Source: Tsukamurella sp. PLM1 (GTDB lineage Bacteria; Actinomycetota; Actinomycetes; Mycobacteriales; Mycobacteriaceae). Taken from it: a DNA stretch of 64,000 nucleotides. The translations under genes were made by a program, and so were the position numbers. The stretch is taken from assembly GCF_023168325.1 (NCBI RefSeq), contig NZ_AP025688.1:372001-436000 (forward strand), in the 5' to 3' direction. The notes under the pieces are model-generated. The model did not search any database. It had not been told where the DNA came from and worked only from the letters and a program-made list of their open reading frames with translations. Positions 1 to 9,015 of this stretch are shown here, piece after piece. How positions within the stretch are numbered: the stretch's first letter is position 1; each line of letters opens with the position of its first letter.

Positions 1-811
1 GTGAGGACCCGCGCGACGTCGAGCGCGACGTTGCCGTTGCCCAGCACCACCACCCGCTCGTGCGTGAGATCGACAGCGCGCCCGGCGAAGTCGGGGTGCC
101 CGTTGTACCAGGCCACGAAATCGGCGGCCGCGGTCACCCCGGGCAGGTCCGCGCCGGGGAGGTCGAGGTCGCGGCCGTGCAGCGAGCCCACCGCGTACAC
201 CACCGCGTGATGCGAACCGGCCAGGTCCTCGTGCGTGAGGTCCTCGCCGATCCGCACCCCCAGGTGCGTCGTGACGCCGGTGGCCTTGCGCGACTTCGCG
301 AACTGCTCCTGCACCTTCTTGGTGTCGGCGTGGTCGGGGGCAACGCCGAACCGCACCAGCCCGCCGGTTTCGGGGAGGCGCTCGTAGACGTCGATGGTGG
401 CGCGCACGTCGATCCGGTTCTGCAGTTCGCTCACCACGTAGTGCCCGCGGCCCCGGCGCCCACGACCGCGACGCTCAGCGTCTCGGCGTCGGACGCCGGC
501 CGCTTGCGGCCGATGCGCGGGTCGGTGAACGGGTGGTCGCGGTCCGCGGACGACCCCACGGCCTCGTAGTAGTCCGCGTTCATCGTCTCGAACGGAGCCA
601 TCTCCGCGGTCAGTTCGTAGTCGGTGGTGATCGCCGAGACGGGGCAGGCGTCGATGCACGCGCCGCAGTCGATGCACACGTCCGGGTCGATGTAGAGCAT
701 CTCCGCGGTGGCGTACTCGGGCTCGTCGGGCGTGGGGTGGATGCAGTCGACCGGGCACTCGGTGACGCACGACGCATCGTTGCAGCAGTTCTGGACGATC
801 ACGTGGGGCAT
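1..811 (-). CDS. fprB: Ferredoxin/ferredoxin-NADP reductase (FprB type), partial, frameshifted
   Basis: An N-terminal ferredoxin domain is fused to an FAD/NAD(P)-dependent reductase; the family moves electrons between NADPH and ferredoxin. Residues 1-60 carry two iron-sulfur clusters: Cys9/15/19 and a CIDCGACIDACP motif with Cys46, 49, 52 and 56. After a linker comes the FAD-binding motif VVGAGAAG, then reductase sequence ending at a nucleotide-binding GNGNVALD. The start is the ATG at 811, in front of MPHVIVQNCC. The frame breaks near 443, inside the FAD motif; one missing base restores YVVSELQ. The C-terminus lies beyond the window edge. It runs divergently from the hydrolase that starts at 876. 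A stand-alone fprA paralogue lies at 26.8-28.2 kb. Confidence 0.9.
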
Positions 812-875
812 GTCTTCGATAGTGGGCCGCGGGCGGCGCCGGGGCAAGGAATGCGCCGCGTGTCAGGGTGAGGGT

Positions 876-1904
876 ATGACGACCATGACGCCGCACGTCG
901 CCGCGACAGACCGCCACACCACCGCCTACCTCGCCTCGGGCCCCGTCGACGGTCCGCTGCTGGTGTTCGTGCACGGCTGGCCCGAGCTCGGCTACACCTG
1001 GCGGCACCAGCTGCGATCCCTCGGTTCCCTCGGCTTCCGGTGCGTCGCGCCCGACATGCGCGGGTACGGCTCGTCGACGGTGCACCCCGAGAAGACGGCG
1101 TACCGCCGCGAGGAGGCCGTGACCGACATGCTGGAGCTCCTCGCCGCGCTCGGCCGCGAGAGCGCGATCTGGATCGGCCACGACTGGGGCGGGCCCGTGG
1201 TGTGGAACATCGCCACCCACCACCCCGAGGTCGTCGACGCGGTCGCCTCGCTCAACGTGCCCCACTTCCCGTCGAGCGGGCCCACGCCCTTCGACCTCAT
1301 CGACCGCGACAAGTACCCCGCCGACGAGTACCCGTACGGCCAGTGGGACTACCAGGTGCACTACCTCAAGTCCTTCGACGCGGCGACCGCCCAGTTCGAG
1401 AGCGACCTGCCCGGCCTCATCGCCGCGCTGTTCCGCCGCGGAGAGCCGCGCCACCTCGAGGGCCCCGCGCCGACCGCGCTGGTCACCCGCAACGGCGGCT
1501 GGTTCGGCGGCGGACCCGTGCCGCAGCTGCCGCTCGACCCGGCGGTCCTCACCGAGGAGGACCACGCCGTCTACGTCGCGGCCTTCGAGCGGAACGGCAT
1601 GGCCGGCCCCAACTCCTGGTACGTGAACACGCCCGCCGACATGGAGTACGCGCGGACCGAGCTGGGCGGCGGCCGGATCGACAAGCCGGCGCTGTTCCTG
1701 CACGGCCGCTACGACGCGACCCTCGACACCGTCGGGACGCGGCTCGCCGAGCCGATGCGCGCGGCGTGCACCGACCTCACCGAGATGATCGTCGACTCCG
1801 GACACTGGATGGGGGAGGAGAAGCCCGCCGAGGTCAGCGCCGCGATCGCGGGCTGGATCGCCCGCAGCGTGCCCGCCTCCTACCCGGTTACGCTGGGCGC
1901 ATGA
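876..1904 (+). CDS. Alpha/beta hydrolase, epoxide hydrolase-like
   Basis: This 342-residue alpha/beta-fold hydrolase resembles soluble epoxide hydrolases. Visible motifs are the oxyanion HGWPE (33-37), the nucleophile elbow GHDWGG (101-106, Asp103 as nucleophile) and a C-terminal GHW that supplies the catalytic His. An Asp nucleophile with HGxP points to an epoxide hydrolase or haloalkane dehalogenase rather than an esterase. The substrate cannot be read from sequence. The ATG at 876 was chosen because it puts the fold at the N-terminus. Its stop overlaps the start of the next gene by ATGA, so the two are probably co-transcribed. Confidence 0.85.
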   Translation: MTTMTPHVAATDRHTTAYLASGPVDGPLLVFVHGWPELGYTWRHQLRSLGSLGFRCVAPDMRGYGSSTVHPEKTAYRREEAVTDMLELLAALGRESAIWIGHDWGGPVVWNIATHHPEVVDAVASLNVPHFPSSGPTPFDLIDRDKYPADEYPYGQWDYQVHYLKSFDAATAQFESDLPGLIAALFRRGEPRHLEGPAPTALVTRNGGWFGGGPVPQLPLDPAVLTEEDHAVYVAAFERNGMAGPNSWYVNTPADMEYARTELGGGRIDKPALFLHGRYDATLDTVGTRLAEPMRAACTDLTEMIVDSGHWMGEEKPAEVSAAIAGWIARSVPASYPVTLGA

Positions 1905-2275
1905 CCTCCGTCGCCGAGATCGCCGATGCCAAGTTCGTCCTGCTGACCACCTTCCGCAAGGACGGCACCCCCGTCGCGACTCCCCTCTGGGCGGTGCGGG
2001 ACGGCGCCGACCTCGTGGTGTGGACCGTCGCCGACTCCTGGAAGGTGAAGCGGCTGCGGCGCAACCCGTCGGTGCTGGTCCAGGCCTGCGACGCGCGCGG
2101 CAAGAAGACGTCCGGCCCCGAGGTCGCGGGCACCGGCGAGGTCTTCGACGGCCGCGAGGCCGGGGCGAAGATCGCGAAGAAGTACGGGGTGCTGGGGTGG
2201 CTCACCGTGACCGGCTCGAAGCTGCGGCGGGGCGCCGGCGGCACCGTCGGGATCCGGGTACGCGACGCGGGGTAG
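1901..2275 (+). CDS. PPOX-class (pyridoxamine-phosphate-oxidase fold) protein
   Basis: A 124-residue split-barrel protein of the PPOX class, a family that binds FMN or F420 and performs small redox reactions; many mycobacterial members use F420. The N-terminus FVLLTTFRKDGTPVATPLW and the following VWTVADSWKVKRLRRNPSV are typical of these proteins. The cofactor and substrate are not readable here. It starts inside the stop of the epoxide-hydrolase-like gene (ATGA overlap), so the two are translationally coupled. Confidence 0.8.
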   Translation: MTSVAEIADAKFVLLTTFRKDGTPVATPLWAVRDGADLVVWTVADSWKVKRLRRNPSVLVQACDARGKKTSGPEVAGTGEVFDGREAGAKIAKKYGVLGWLTVTGSKLRRGAGGTVGIRVRDAG

Positions 2276-2293
2276 CGCGCACGGCCACGCGGG

Positions 2294-2574
2294 TCAGAGC
2301 CCGGCGAGACCGATCACCGCGAGCGTCAGGACGCACCCCACGAGCGCCGGTGCGAGAGCGGCGGCCGCAGCCGCAGCACGACCACGGCGAGAGCCGCGAT
2401 ACCGACGCACACCAGGGCGGCCGCGGGTCGCACCGCCATCGTGGCCCGGGCGACGACCGCCGCGACCAGCACCAGCGCGACCACGGTCCGGACCCGGGCC
2501 AGGAAGGTCCGCTCGGTCGCCAGGGTCGACGGTGCCCCGTCGCCGGGCGTCGCGCCCCTCTCGCCGGACGTCAC
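2294..2574 (-). CDS. DUF202 (YidH-like) membrane protein, frameshifted
   Basis: The second of two overlapping DUF202 genes. The conserved N-terminal STLATERTFLARVRT is followed by hydrophobic helices. As read, the frame runs into a basic tail that stops at 2326. Adding one base near 2362 instead yields AAALAPALVGCVLTLAVIGL, an obvious third membrane helix, and a stop at 2294. That gives 93 residues, a normal size for the family. The GTG start overlaps the upstream DUF202 stop (GTGA). Function of the family is unknown. Confidence 0.7.
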
Positions 2575-2933
2575 GTCACCAGCAGCGCGACGGCGAGGAC
2601 GACGGCGGCCAGCACGACCAGTGCGGACAGGACGAGCGTCGCGGGGGAGCCGCGCAGCGCGCGGCCGGTGCGCATCGCGCCCTCGACGGTGAGCCAGCGC
2701 CGGAACGCGTAGCCGGCCAGCGCGGCCGCGACCACGAGCAGGCCCGCGACTAGCGGCGTGCGCACGGCGTCCGGCGCCACGTGCGGGGCGAACGCCTCGA
2801 GACCGACGGCCGCGGCGACCAGGCCCAGCGCGGTACGGATCCACGCCAGGAAGGTGCGCTCGTTCGCGAGGGTGAACCGGGCGTCCGGCGCCTCGCCGTC
2901 GATCAGCTCCCGCGGCGGCCAATGCAGTCCCAC
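2571..2933 (-). CDS. DUF202 (YidH-like) membrane protein
   Basis: A 120-residue inner-membrane protein with the DUF202 signature RFTLANERTFLAWIRTALG at about 25-43 and three predicted membrane helices. It is followed by a second, diverged DUF202 gene that starts inside its stop codon, so the pair may form a heteromer (inference). The GTG at 2933 sits 7 bases after TAGCGT, the spacing expected of a leaderless mRNA. Function of the family is unknown. Confidence 0.8.
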   Translation of the reverse strand: MGLHWPPRELIDGEAPDARFTLANERTFLAWIRTALGLVAAAVGLEAFAPHVAPDAVRTPLVAGLLVVAAALAGYAFRRWLTVEGAMRTGRALRGSPATLVLSALVVLAAVVLAVALLVT

Positions 2934-3075
2934 ACCGACAACGCTAGCGGGGCTCACAATGATTCGCCCGCCACATTCACAGGCCCGTCTCAGACACGGC
3001 GAATAGGTTCGCCCGGGGTGCGGCGTTGCAGGCGCACCATGGAGACGAGGACGCGTGCGAGGGAGGTGAGTCGCA

Positions 3076-3517
3076 GTGGGTGGTGGCGGCCGCGCGCGGA
3101 GTCCCTGGCCCGCGGTGCTGCTCTGCCTGCTGGGCATCGGCGTCGTCGGCGCCGGCATCGCCTACGCGCTGCACGTGTCCGCCGAAGTGGGCAACTCCCG
3201 CCGGATCCTGCCCGCCGCGCAGTCACCGGGCGCGCCGGTCAACGACCAGAAGACGGTCGCCATCACGCCCGGACGGGAAGTGATCGGGGCGGTGCTCACC
3301 GTCGAGGACGACACCATCACCGTGCGCTCCGCGCCGGGGGCGCACCGTCGAACTCGCGACCGGGCCGAACACCCAGGTGACCACCACGCACGGCAGCCGG
3401 CTGTCCGATCTCGAGGTCGGCGACGTGGTGATGATCCAGGTGAGCGCCGACGGGAAGGCGGCGCTCGCGATCTACGCCGGTCAGATCTCCGTCGCCGGAA
3501 CCCCGTCAGTCGGGTGA
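3076..3517 (+). CDS. Membrane-anchored conserved protein, frameshifted
   Basis: A small protein of about 147 residues with one N-terminal membrane helix (WPAVLLCLLGIGVVGAGIA) and an extracytoplasmic domain that looks like a beta-barrel. I do not recognise the family. The GTG start follows a strong GGAGGTGA ribosome site. The frame breaks in the G run near 3333. Reading on in the frame TVELATGPNTQVTTTHG gives a compact end at 3517. The change is equivalent to one extra or two missing bases. The raw frame runs instead into an Arg-rich, non-protein-like tail. Confidence 0.6.
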
Positions 3518-3549
3518 ACCCGCCCGTCGACCCGCTAATGTAGGTGGCG

Positions 3550-4239
3550 ATGTCGTACGTAGTGTTCCTGATCCTCGCGGTGGTCTGCGCGGCGCTCGCC
3601 GCCGCGCTCATCTGGTATGAGCGCAGCCACTCGCCGAATGTCCACTCCGAGCGTGCCGATTGGGCGGCCGACCGGGAGTTCGTCTACCGCCCGGACGACC
3701 CGACGCTGCGCGAGGAGTTCCACCGCGGCGGGATGGTCGCCGCCGGGGACCCGCCGATCGTCGACGTGGCCTACGGCAGCTACTTCGGCGCCGCCGCGTA
3801 CGTCTTCGACCTGCAGGGGACGCGCACCGTCGCGGCGGTGAACCGGGGCGCGTCCTCGGGCGCGCTGCTGGACCTGCGGCCCGAGAACCAGCACCCGCCC
3901 GTCGAGCCGGGGATGGACCCGCTCGGCGCACTGGGGCCGCGGGTGCTCTACACCAACAACGCCGAGGTCGCGCGCCGCGTCGCCGACCGTCGGATGATCA
4001 CCTTCGCCGAGCAGGTGCCCGACCACATCGAGTCGGTGTGGAACGAGGGCGAGTGGGCGCTCGCCGCGATGCCGGCCACCGACGATCCGGAGGACCTGGA
4101 CGAGGCGCTCGAGGCAGTCCGCCGCTTCGGCGATCTGCTCCGCGTCCTGCCGCCCGAGGGGCACGCCCGCGTGCTCGGCGGGGGCGGTCCGCGGGATCCC
4201 GGGCAGCCCGTGCCCGTGCGGTCGGAGCCCCGACGGTGA
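3550..4239 (+). CDS. Conserved secreted/membrane-anchored protein (Rv0383c-like)
   Basis: A 229-residue protein with an N-terminal membrane helix (VVFLILAVVCAALAAALIW) and a soluble outer domain. Its place directly before pyrE and the SpoU methylase matches Rv0383c of M. tuberculosis, a conserved secreted protein of unknown function. The ATG at 3550 is preferred: a TAATGT -10 element ends 8 bases upstream, suggesting leaderless transcription. A GTG at 3544 is the alternative. Its end overlaps the pyrE start (GTGA). Confidence 0.75.
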   Translation: MSYVVFLILAVVCAALAAALIWYERSHSPNVHSERADWAADREFVYRPDDPTLREEFHRGGMVAAGDPPIVDVAYGSYFGAAAYVFDLQGTRTVAAVNRGASSGALLDLRPENQHPPVEPGMDPLGALGPRVLYTNNAEVARRVADRRMITFAEQVPDHIESVWNEGEWALAAMPATDDPEDLDEALEAVRRFGDLLRVLPPEGHARVLGGGGPRDPGQPVPVRSEPRR

Positions 4240-4790
4240 CCGGCGCAGAAGACGTCGACAGCGCCGCCAAAGCGCGGCTCGCCGAGTTGGTGCGCGAGCT
4301 GGCCGTGGTCCACGGCAAGGTCACGCTGTCGAGCGGCGCCGAGGCCGACTACTACGTCGACCTGCGCCGCGCGACCCTGCACCACGAGGCGTCCCCGCTG
4401 ATCGGTGCGCTGCTGCGCGAGCTCACGGCGGACTGGGACTACGTGGCCGTCGGCGGACTCACCCTGGGGGCCGACCCGGTCGCCACCGCGGTGATGCACG
4501 CCCCCGGCCGGCCGATCGACGCGTTCGTGGTCCGCAAGGCCGCCAAGGCGCACGGTATGCAGCGGCAGGTCGAGGGGCCCGACGTGGTGGGCAAGCGCGT
4601 GCTGGTGGTCGAGGACACGACCACCACGGGGAACTCCCCACTCACCGCGGTGCGGGCGCTGCGTGACATCGGCGCCGAGGTGATCGGCGTCGCGACCGTC
4701 GTCGACCGTGCCACCGGCGCCGCGGACGTGATCGCCGCCGAGGGCCTGCAGTACCGCTCGGTGCTCGGCCTCGCCGACCTGGGGCTGTGA
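4236..4790 (+). CDS. pyrE: Orotate phosphoribosyltransferase
   Basis: Converts orotate and PRPP to orotidine monophosphate in pyrimidine synthesis. The 184-residue protein has the PRPP-binding motif VLVVEDTTTTGNS and an N-terminal ELAVVHGKVTLSSGAEADYY typical of PyrE. The GTG start overlaps the preceding stop by four bases, and its own stop overlaps the next start in the same way, so three genes form a tight operon. The order secreted protein-pyrE-SpoU is conserved in mycobacteria. Confidence 0.95.
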   Translation: MTGAEDVDSAAKARLAELVRELAVVHGKVTLSSGAEADYYVDLRRATLHHEASPLIGALLRELTADWDYVAVGGLTLGADPVATAVMHAPGRPIDAFVVRKAAKAHGMQRQVEGPDVVGKRVLVVEDTTTTGNSPLTAVRALRDIGAEVIGVATVVDRATGAADVIAAEGLQYRSVLGLADLGL

Positions 4791-5494
4791 CCGCCTCGTC
4801 CGCCGCCGACGGTGGTCAGGACGAGCAGCTCGGCCCGACCGAGTGGGTGACCGGCCTGCCCGGACCGCACACCGTCGGGCTGGGGCCGTGGGCCGAGGAG
4901 AATCCCGGGGTCCCGGCACCGTCGGACCCGCGGTACGACCCCGAGCTGCTCGCCGACGGCGATCGCCGCAACGTGGTCGATGCGTACCGGTATTGGACCC
5001 GGGAGGCGATCGTCGCCGATCTGGACGCCCGCCGGCACCCGTTCCACGTGGCGATCGAGAACCTGGGGCACGACGCCAACATCGGTACGGTGGTGCGCAC
5101 CGCGAACGCGTTCGGCGCGGCGGCCGTGCACATCGTGGGACGCAAGCGGTGGAACCGCCGGGGCGCCATGGTGACCGACCGCTACCAGCACCTGCACCAT
5201 CACCCGGACACGGATGCGCTGGCCGCGTGGTGCGCGGCCGATGGCCTGCCCATCGTGGCGGTGGACAACCTGCCGGGCTCGGTGCCCCTCGAGCGCGCTC
5301 ACCTACCCCGACGGTGCCTCCTCCTGTTCGGGCAGGAGGGCCCGGGCGTGTCCGGCGGTGCGCGGCACGTCGCGGGGTCGACGGTGTCGATCGCCCAGTT
5401 CGGTTCCACCCGCTCGATCAACGTGGGCGTGGCCGCGGGCATCGCCATGCACGCCTGGGTGCGCGAGCACGCCGACCTCGACGGGGCGTGGTGA
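4787..5494 (+). CDS. SpoU-family tRNA/rRNA 2'-O-methyltransferase
   Basis: A 235-residue SPOUT-fold methylase. The three SpoU motifs are visible: ENLGHDANIGTVVRTANAFG (motif 1, with the catalytic Arg), LLFGQEGPGVS (motif 2) and SINVGVAAGIAMHAW (motif 3). The target nucleoside is unknown; the M. tuberculosis syntenic gene is Rv0380c. The GTG start overlaps the pyrE stop. Residues 1-60 are a less conserved N-terminal extension. Confidence 0.9.
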   Translation: MTASSAADGGQDEQLGPTEWVTGLPGPHTVGLGPWAEENPGVPAPSDPRYDPELLADGDRRNVVDAYRYWTREAIVADLDARRHPFHVAIENLGHDANIGTVVRTANAFGAAAVHIVGRKRWNRRGAMVTDRYQHLHHHPDTDALAAWCAADGLPIVAVDNLPGSVPLERAHLPRRCLLLFGQEGPGVSGGARHVAGSTVSIAQFGSTRSINVGVAAGIAMHAWVREHADLDGAW

Positions 5495-5554
5495 TCGGTC
5501 CGCCCTGACCTGCGCGGCAGTGCACGTGTCGGTGGCGCGTGATGAGATGTCACT

Positions 5555-6670
5555 ATGACGGCGGTGGAGTGGAATCAGCGCGCCGCGGCGGCACAGGCCG
5601 CGGTGGTGGAGCGGCACCTGCGCCCGGTGTGGGGCATCCCCGGTACGCGGCTCGGCGTGCCCGCGTACCCGGCCACTCGGCCCGACTCGCTGCTGCTCAG
5701 CTGGAACTACTGGTGGCAGGCGCACCTGCTGGACACGGCCGTGGACGCCTACGTGCGGGACGGCGCGCCCAGTACCCGCAAGCTGGTGCACCGGATCGCG
5801 CGGGGGCACCGGCTGCGGAACCTGCTGCGGGTCACCAACTCGTACTACGACGACATGGCGTGGATGGCACTGGCTCTGGAGCGGGCGCAGCGGCGCGGGG
5901 TGAACGCGGCGCGCCGCCTGCGCGTGCTGAACGACCGGCTGTACGACGCGTGGGTGCCCGAGGCCGGCGGCGGCATCACCTGGCGCACCACCGGCCTGTT
6001 CCTCAATGCGCCGGCGAACGGTCCCGCGGGGATCTTCCAGGCCCGCATGGGCCGGTTCGAGCGGGCCGAGCAGACCGCGGACTGGATCCACCGCCGCCTG
6101 CGCGACGACGCAACGGGCCTGATCAACGACGGTGTGGACGGCGACTACGAGCACCCCGAGTCCGGGAAGATCCATGTCGAGAAGTACAGCTACAACCAGG
6201 GCGTCACGATCGGGCTCGATACGGAGCTCTCGTCCGACCTGGCGCCGCGGCACGCGGCCCGCGCAGCCAGGCTGATCGGGGCGGTCTTGGACGGCATGAC
6301 CGACGGCGGGGTGATCACCGGTGGGGGCGGGGGAGACGGGGGCCTGTTCAACGGCATCCTCGTGCGATACCTCGCGCTCGCCGCAGTGCAGCTGCGCGGC
6401 GGACCGGGCACTGCCGACGCGCGGGACGCGGCGGCCGAGATCGTGTATGCCTCGGCGGAGGCGGCCTGGCGCGGATCCCGCGAGCTCGACGGCCGGGTGC
6501 TGTTCTCCGCGGACTGGTCCCGCGACGCTCGGATCCCCACGTCAGACGGCGCCGCGGCCTACTTCACCGGCGGCACGGTGCGTGGCAGCGAGATCCCCGA
6601 GCGGGACCTGTCCGTGCAGGTCGGCGGGTGGATGGCGATGGAGGCCGCCGCGGCGCTCGCGCGCAGCTGA
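5555..6670 (+). CDS. Glycoside hydrolase family 76 (alpha-1,6-mannanase-like)
   Basis: A 371-residue (alpha/alpha)6-barrel hydrolase of family GH76, whose members cleave alpha-1,6-mannan. The catalytic pair is visible in YYDDMAW (Asp99, Asp100); WRTTGLFLNAPANG and YSYNQG are further family signatures. No signal peptide is seen, so it may act inside the cell, as proposed for Rv0365c at the same locus. Mannan remodelling of lipomannan or lipoarabinomannan is plausible but inferred. It is convergent with the ABC-F gene, with only 5 bases between the stops. Confidence 0.85.
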   Translation: MTAVEWNQRAAAAQAAVVERHLRPVWGIPGTRLGVPAYPATRPDSLLLSWNYWWQAHLLDTAVDAYVRDGAPSTRKLVHRIARGHRLRNLLRVTNSYYDDMAWMALALERAQRRGVNAARRLRVLNDRLYDAWVPEAGGGITWRTTGLFLNAPANGPAGIFQARMGRFERAEQTADWIHRRLRDDATGLINDGVDGDYEHPESGKIHVEKYSYNQGVTIGLDTELSSDLAPRHAARAARLIGAVLDGMTDGGVITGGGGGDGGLFNGILVRYLALAAVQLRGGPGTADARDAAAEIVYASAEAAWRGSRELDGRVLFSADWSRDARIPTSDGAAAYFTGGTVRGSEIPERDLSVQVGGWMAMEAAAALARS

Positions 6671-6675
6671 GGGGA

Positions 6676-8354
6676 TCAGTCCTCGGTCAGGGCACCGTCG
6701 GACATGCGCCAGCGGCGCGTGGCGCGGACCGTGTCGAGCATGCGGCGGTCGTGGGTGACCAGGATGACGGTGCCGTCGAACGACTCCACGGCCTGCTCGA
6801 GCTGCTCGATCGCGGGCAGGTCGAGGTGGTTGGTCGGCTCGTCGAGGACCAGCAGGTTCACGCCGCGGGCCTGCAGCAGCGCGAGCGCCGCGCGGGTCCG
6901 CTCGCCGGGGAGAGCGACGATGCCGGCCGCAACACGTGGTGCCCGCGCAGCCCGAACTTGGCGAGCAGCGTCCGCACGTCCGCGGGCGGCGTGTCGGGCA
7001 CTTCCGCGCAGAACGCGTCCAGCAGCGCACCGTCGGACAGGAAGCGGCCGCGGGCCTGATCGACCTCGCCCACCTCGACACCGGACCCGAGCGTGACTGT
7101 TCCGGCCGAGGGCGTGAGTCGCCCGAGAACTAGCCCCAGCAGCGTCGACTTCCCGGCCCCGTTCGGGCCGGTGAGCAGGATCCGGTCGCCGTACTCGACG
7201 CTCACGGTCACCGGGCCGACCGTCAGCGCGGGATACCGCACCAACGCCCCCGACGCCGTCACCACCACCGTGCCGCTGCGCGGCGCGGAGGCGATCGACA
7301 TCCGCAGCTCCCATTCCTTGCGCGGCTCCTCGACCACCTCGAGGCGCTCGATGGCCCGCTCGGTCTGCCGGGCCTTGGAGGCCTGCTTCTCGGTGGACTC
7401 GAGCCGGGCCTTGCGGCCCGCCTTGTCCGGGTCGCCGCCGGACTTCATCTTCCGGCGCGCGTTCCGCACCCCGTGCTCCATCCAGTTCCGCTGCATCTGG
7501 GCGCGATCCTGCAGATCGGAGAGCTTGCCCGCGTACTGCTCGTACGCCTCGCGGGCGTGCCTCCGGGCGACGTCGCGCTCGACGAGGTACGCCTCGTAGC
7601 CGCCGCCGTACACCCCGATCTGCTGTTGCGCGAGGTCGAGCTCGACCACGGTGGTCACCGTGCGGGCCAGGAACTCCCGGTCGTGCGAGACCACGACGAT
7701 CGCCGTCGGGGCGTCGGCGACGAAGCGCTCCAGGAGCTCCAGGCCGGCCAGGTCCAGGTCGTTGGTGGGTTCGTCGAGCAGCAGCACGTCGTAGCGCGAG
7801 GCGAGCACCGCCGCGAGTCCCGCGCGGGCCGCCTGCCCTCCGGACAATCCCGTCATCGCGGCGTCCGCGTCGGGCAGGCCCACGTCAGCGAGGATCGACT
7901 CGAGCCGTTGGTCCAGGTCGGCCCCGCCGAGGGCGAGCCAGCGGTCCAGGGCGGGCGTGTACAGGTCGGTGTCGGGATCGTCCGCCAGCGCGGCCGCGGC
8001 GGCGTCCATCGCCTCCTGCGCGGCCGCGACCCCGGTGCGCCGCGCCACGAATCCCGAGACGCTCTCGCCGGGCCGCCGCTCGTGCTCCTGGGCCAGGTAC
8101 CCCACGGTCGCGTCGGCCGGGGCGAGGTCGACGGTGCCGGACACGTCCAGCCCGGCAGGGGCACCGTCGCCGGCGAGGAGCCGCAGCAGCGTGGACTTTC
8201 CGGCCCCGTTCGCGCCGACGAGGCCCACCACGTCGCCCGGCGCGATCACGAGGTCGAGCCCGGAGAACAGGGTGCGGTCGGCGTACGCGACGGTGAGGTC
8301 GCGCGTCTGCAGGACGGTCACGTCAGTCTTTGCGGTGGCTGCGCCCTCAGCCAC
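6676..8354 (-). CDS. ABC-F family ATP-binding protein, frameshifted
   Basis: A soluble protein with two ABC domains and no membrane segment, as in the ribosome-acting ABC-F family (translation factors, some giving antibiotic resistance). Walker A motifs are GANGAGKS in domain 1 and GPNGAGKS in domain 2; signatures LSGGQ and LSPGE and Walker B LLLDEPT and LVLDEPT are present. A charged linker (about 255-330) joins the domains. Near 6906 one G is missing; restoring it gives LSPGERTRAALALLQ and the end at 6676, 559 residues in all. The start could be the GTG at 8354 or, better placed after the hairpin at 8332-8357, the GTG at 8321. The target and any resistance role are unknown. Confidence 0.85.
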
Positions 8355-8357
8355 CGC
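8332..8357. terminator. Perfect 10-bp hairpin between DedA and ABC-F genes
   Basis: Arms 8332-8341 and 8348-8357 are exact inverted repeats around a 6-base loop. It follows the dedA stop (8371) on the minus strand and overlaps the first possible ABC-F start. There is no T run. It may end part of the dedA transcripts or act as an attenuator of the ABC-F gene. Confidence 0.5.
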
Positions 8358-8370
8358 GATGGCCGGGCCA

Positions 8371-9006
8371 TCAGTCTTCCAAGTCGACGGTGACGTTGGG
8401 CTTGGACATCTCGCGCCGGTACCCGACGATGCCGACGATCGTCCCGGCGATGAGCATCACCACCATGCCGCGCAGCGCCCACTGCAGCACCCACTTGTAC
8501 TCCTCCAGCGCTGTCGACGCGTAGTACCCGATGAGCAGTAGGAACGGTGCCCAGATCAGCGAGCCGAGCACCGAGGCCACGGTGAACGTGCGCTTGTCCA
8601 TCCCGACGGCCCCCGCGACGAGCGGGCACAGCGTGCGCACCCACGGGATCCAGCGGGCGATCAGCACGGAGAAGAACCCGTGCCTGTCCATGAGGTGCTT
8701 GACGCGGTGCAGGTTGTTCGCGTTGAGGTACCGGCCGTCCTGTTTGGCCAGCACGTGGTCGCCCATTTTCACCCCGATGCCGTAGCCCACGTGGTTGCCG
8801 ACGATCGCCGCGATGAATGCCGCGACCGCGAGCCCCCACACCGACATCGCGGAATGCCCCGTCGTCGCCATCGCCAGGCCCGCGGTGAGCAGCAGCGAGT
8901 CGCCGGGTAGGAACAGCCCGATGATGAAAGCGCACTCGCAGAACACGAACCCGGCCACGATGAGCCAGATCATCACCGGCCCGGCGTTCTGGACGAATTC
9001 GAGCAC
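8371..9006 (-). CDS. DedA family membrane protein
   Basis: A 211-residue DedA/SNARE-associated membrane protein; the family includes undecaprenyl-phosphate and phospholipid flippases. Signatures: FLPGDSLLLTAG (re-entrant loop), the central GNHVGYGIG and RWIPWVRTLCPLVAG, with the membrane-embedded Arg needed for function. Four to five membrane segments are visible. It lies 9 bases downstream of a second dedA, suggesting a paired operon. The GTG at 9006 was taken as the start. Confidence 0.9.
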   Translation of the reverse strand: MLEFVQNAGPVMIWLIVAGFVFCECAFIIGLFLPGDSLLLTAGLAMATTGHSAMSVWGLAVAAFIAAIVGNHVGYGIGVKMGDHVLAKQDGRYLNANNLHRVKHLMDRHGFFSVLIARWIPWVRTLCPLVAGAVGMDKRTFTVASVLGSLIWAPFLLLIGYYASTALEEYKWVLQWALRGMVVMLIAGTIVGIVGYRREMSKPNVTVDLED

Positions 9007-9015
9007 CGCGGGGGC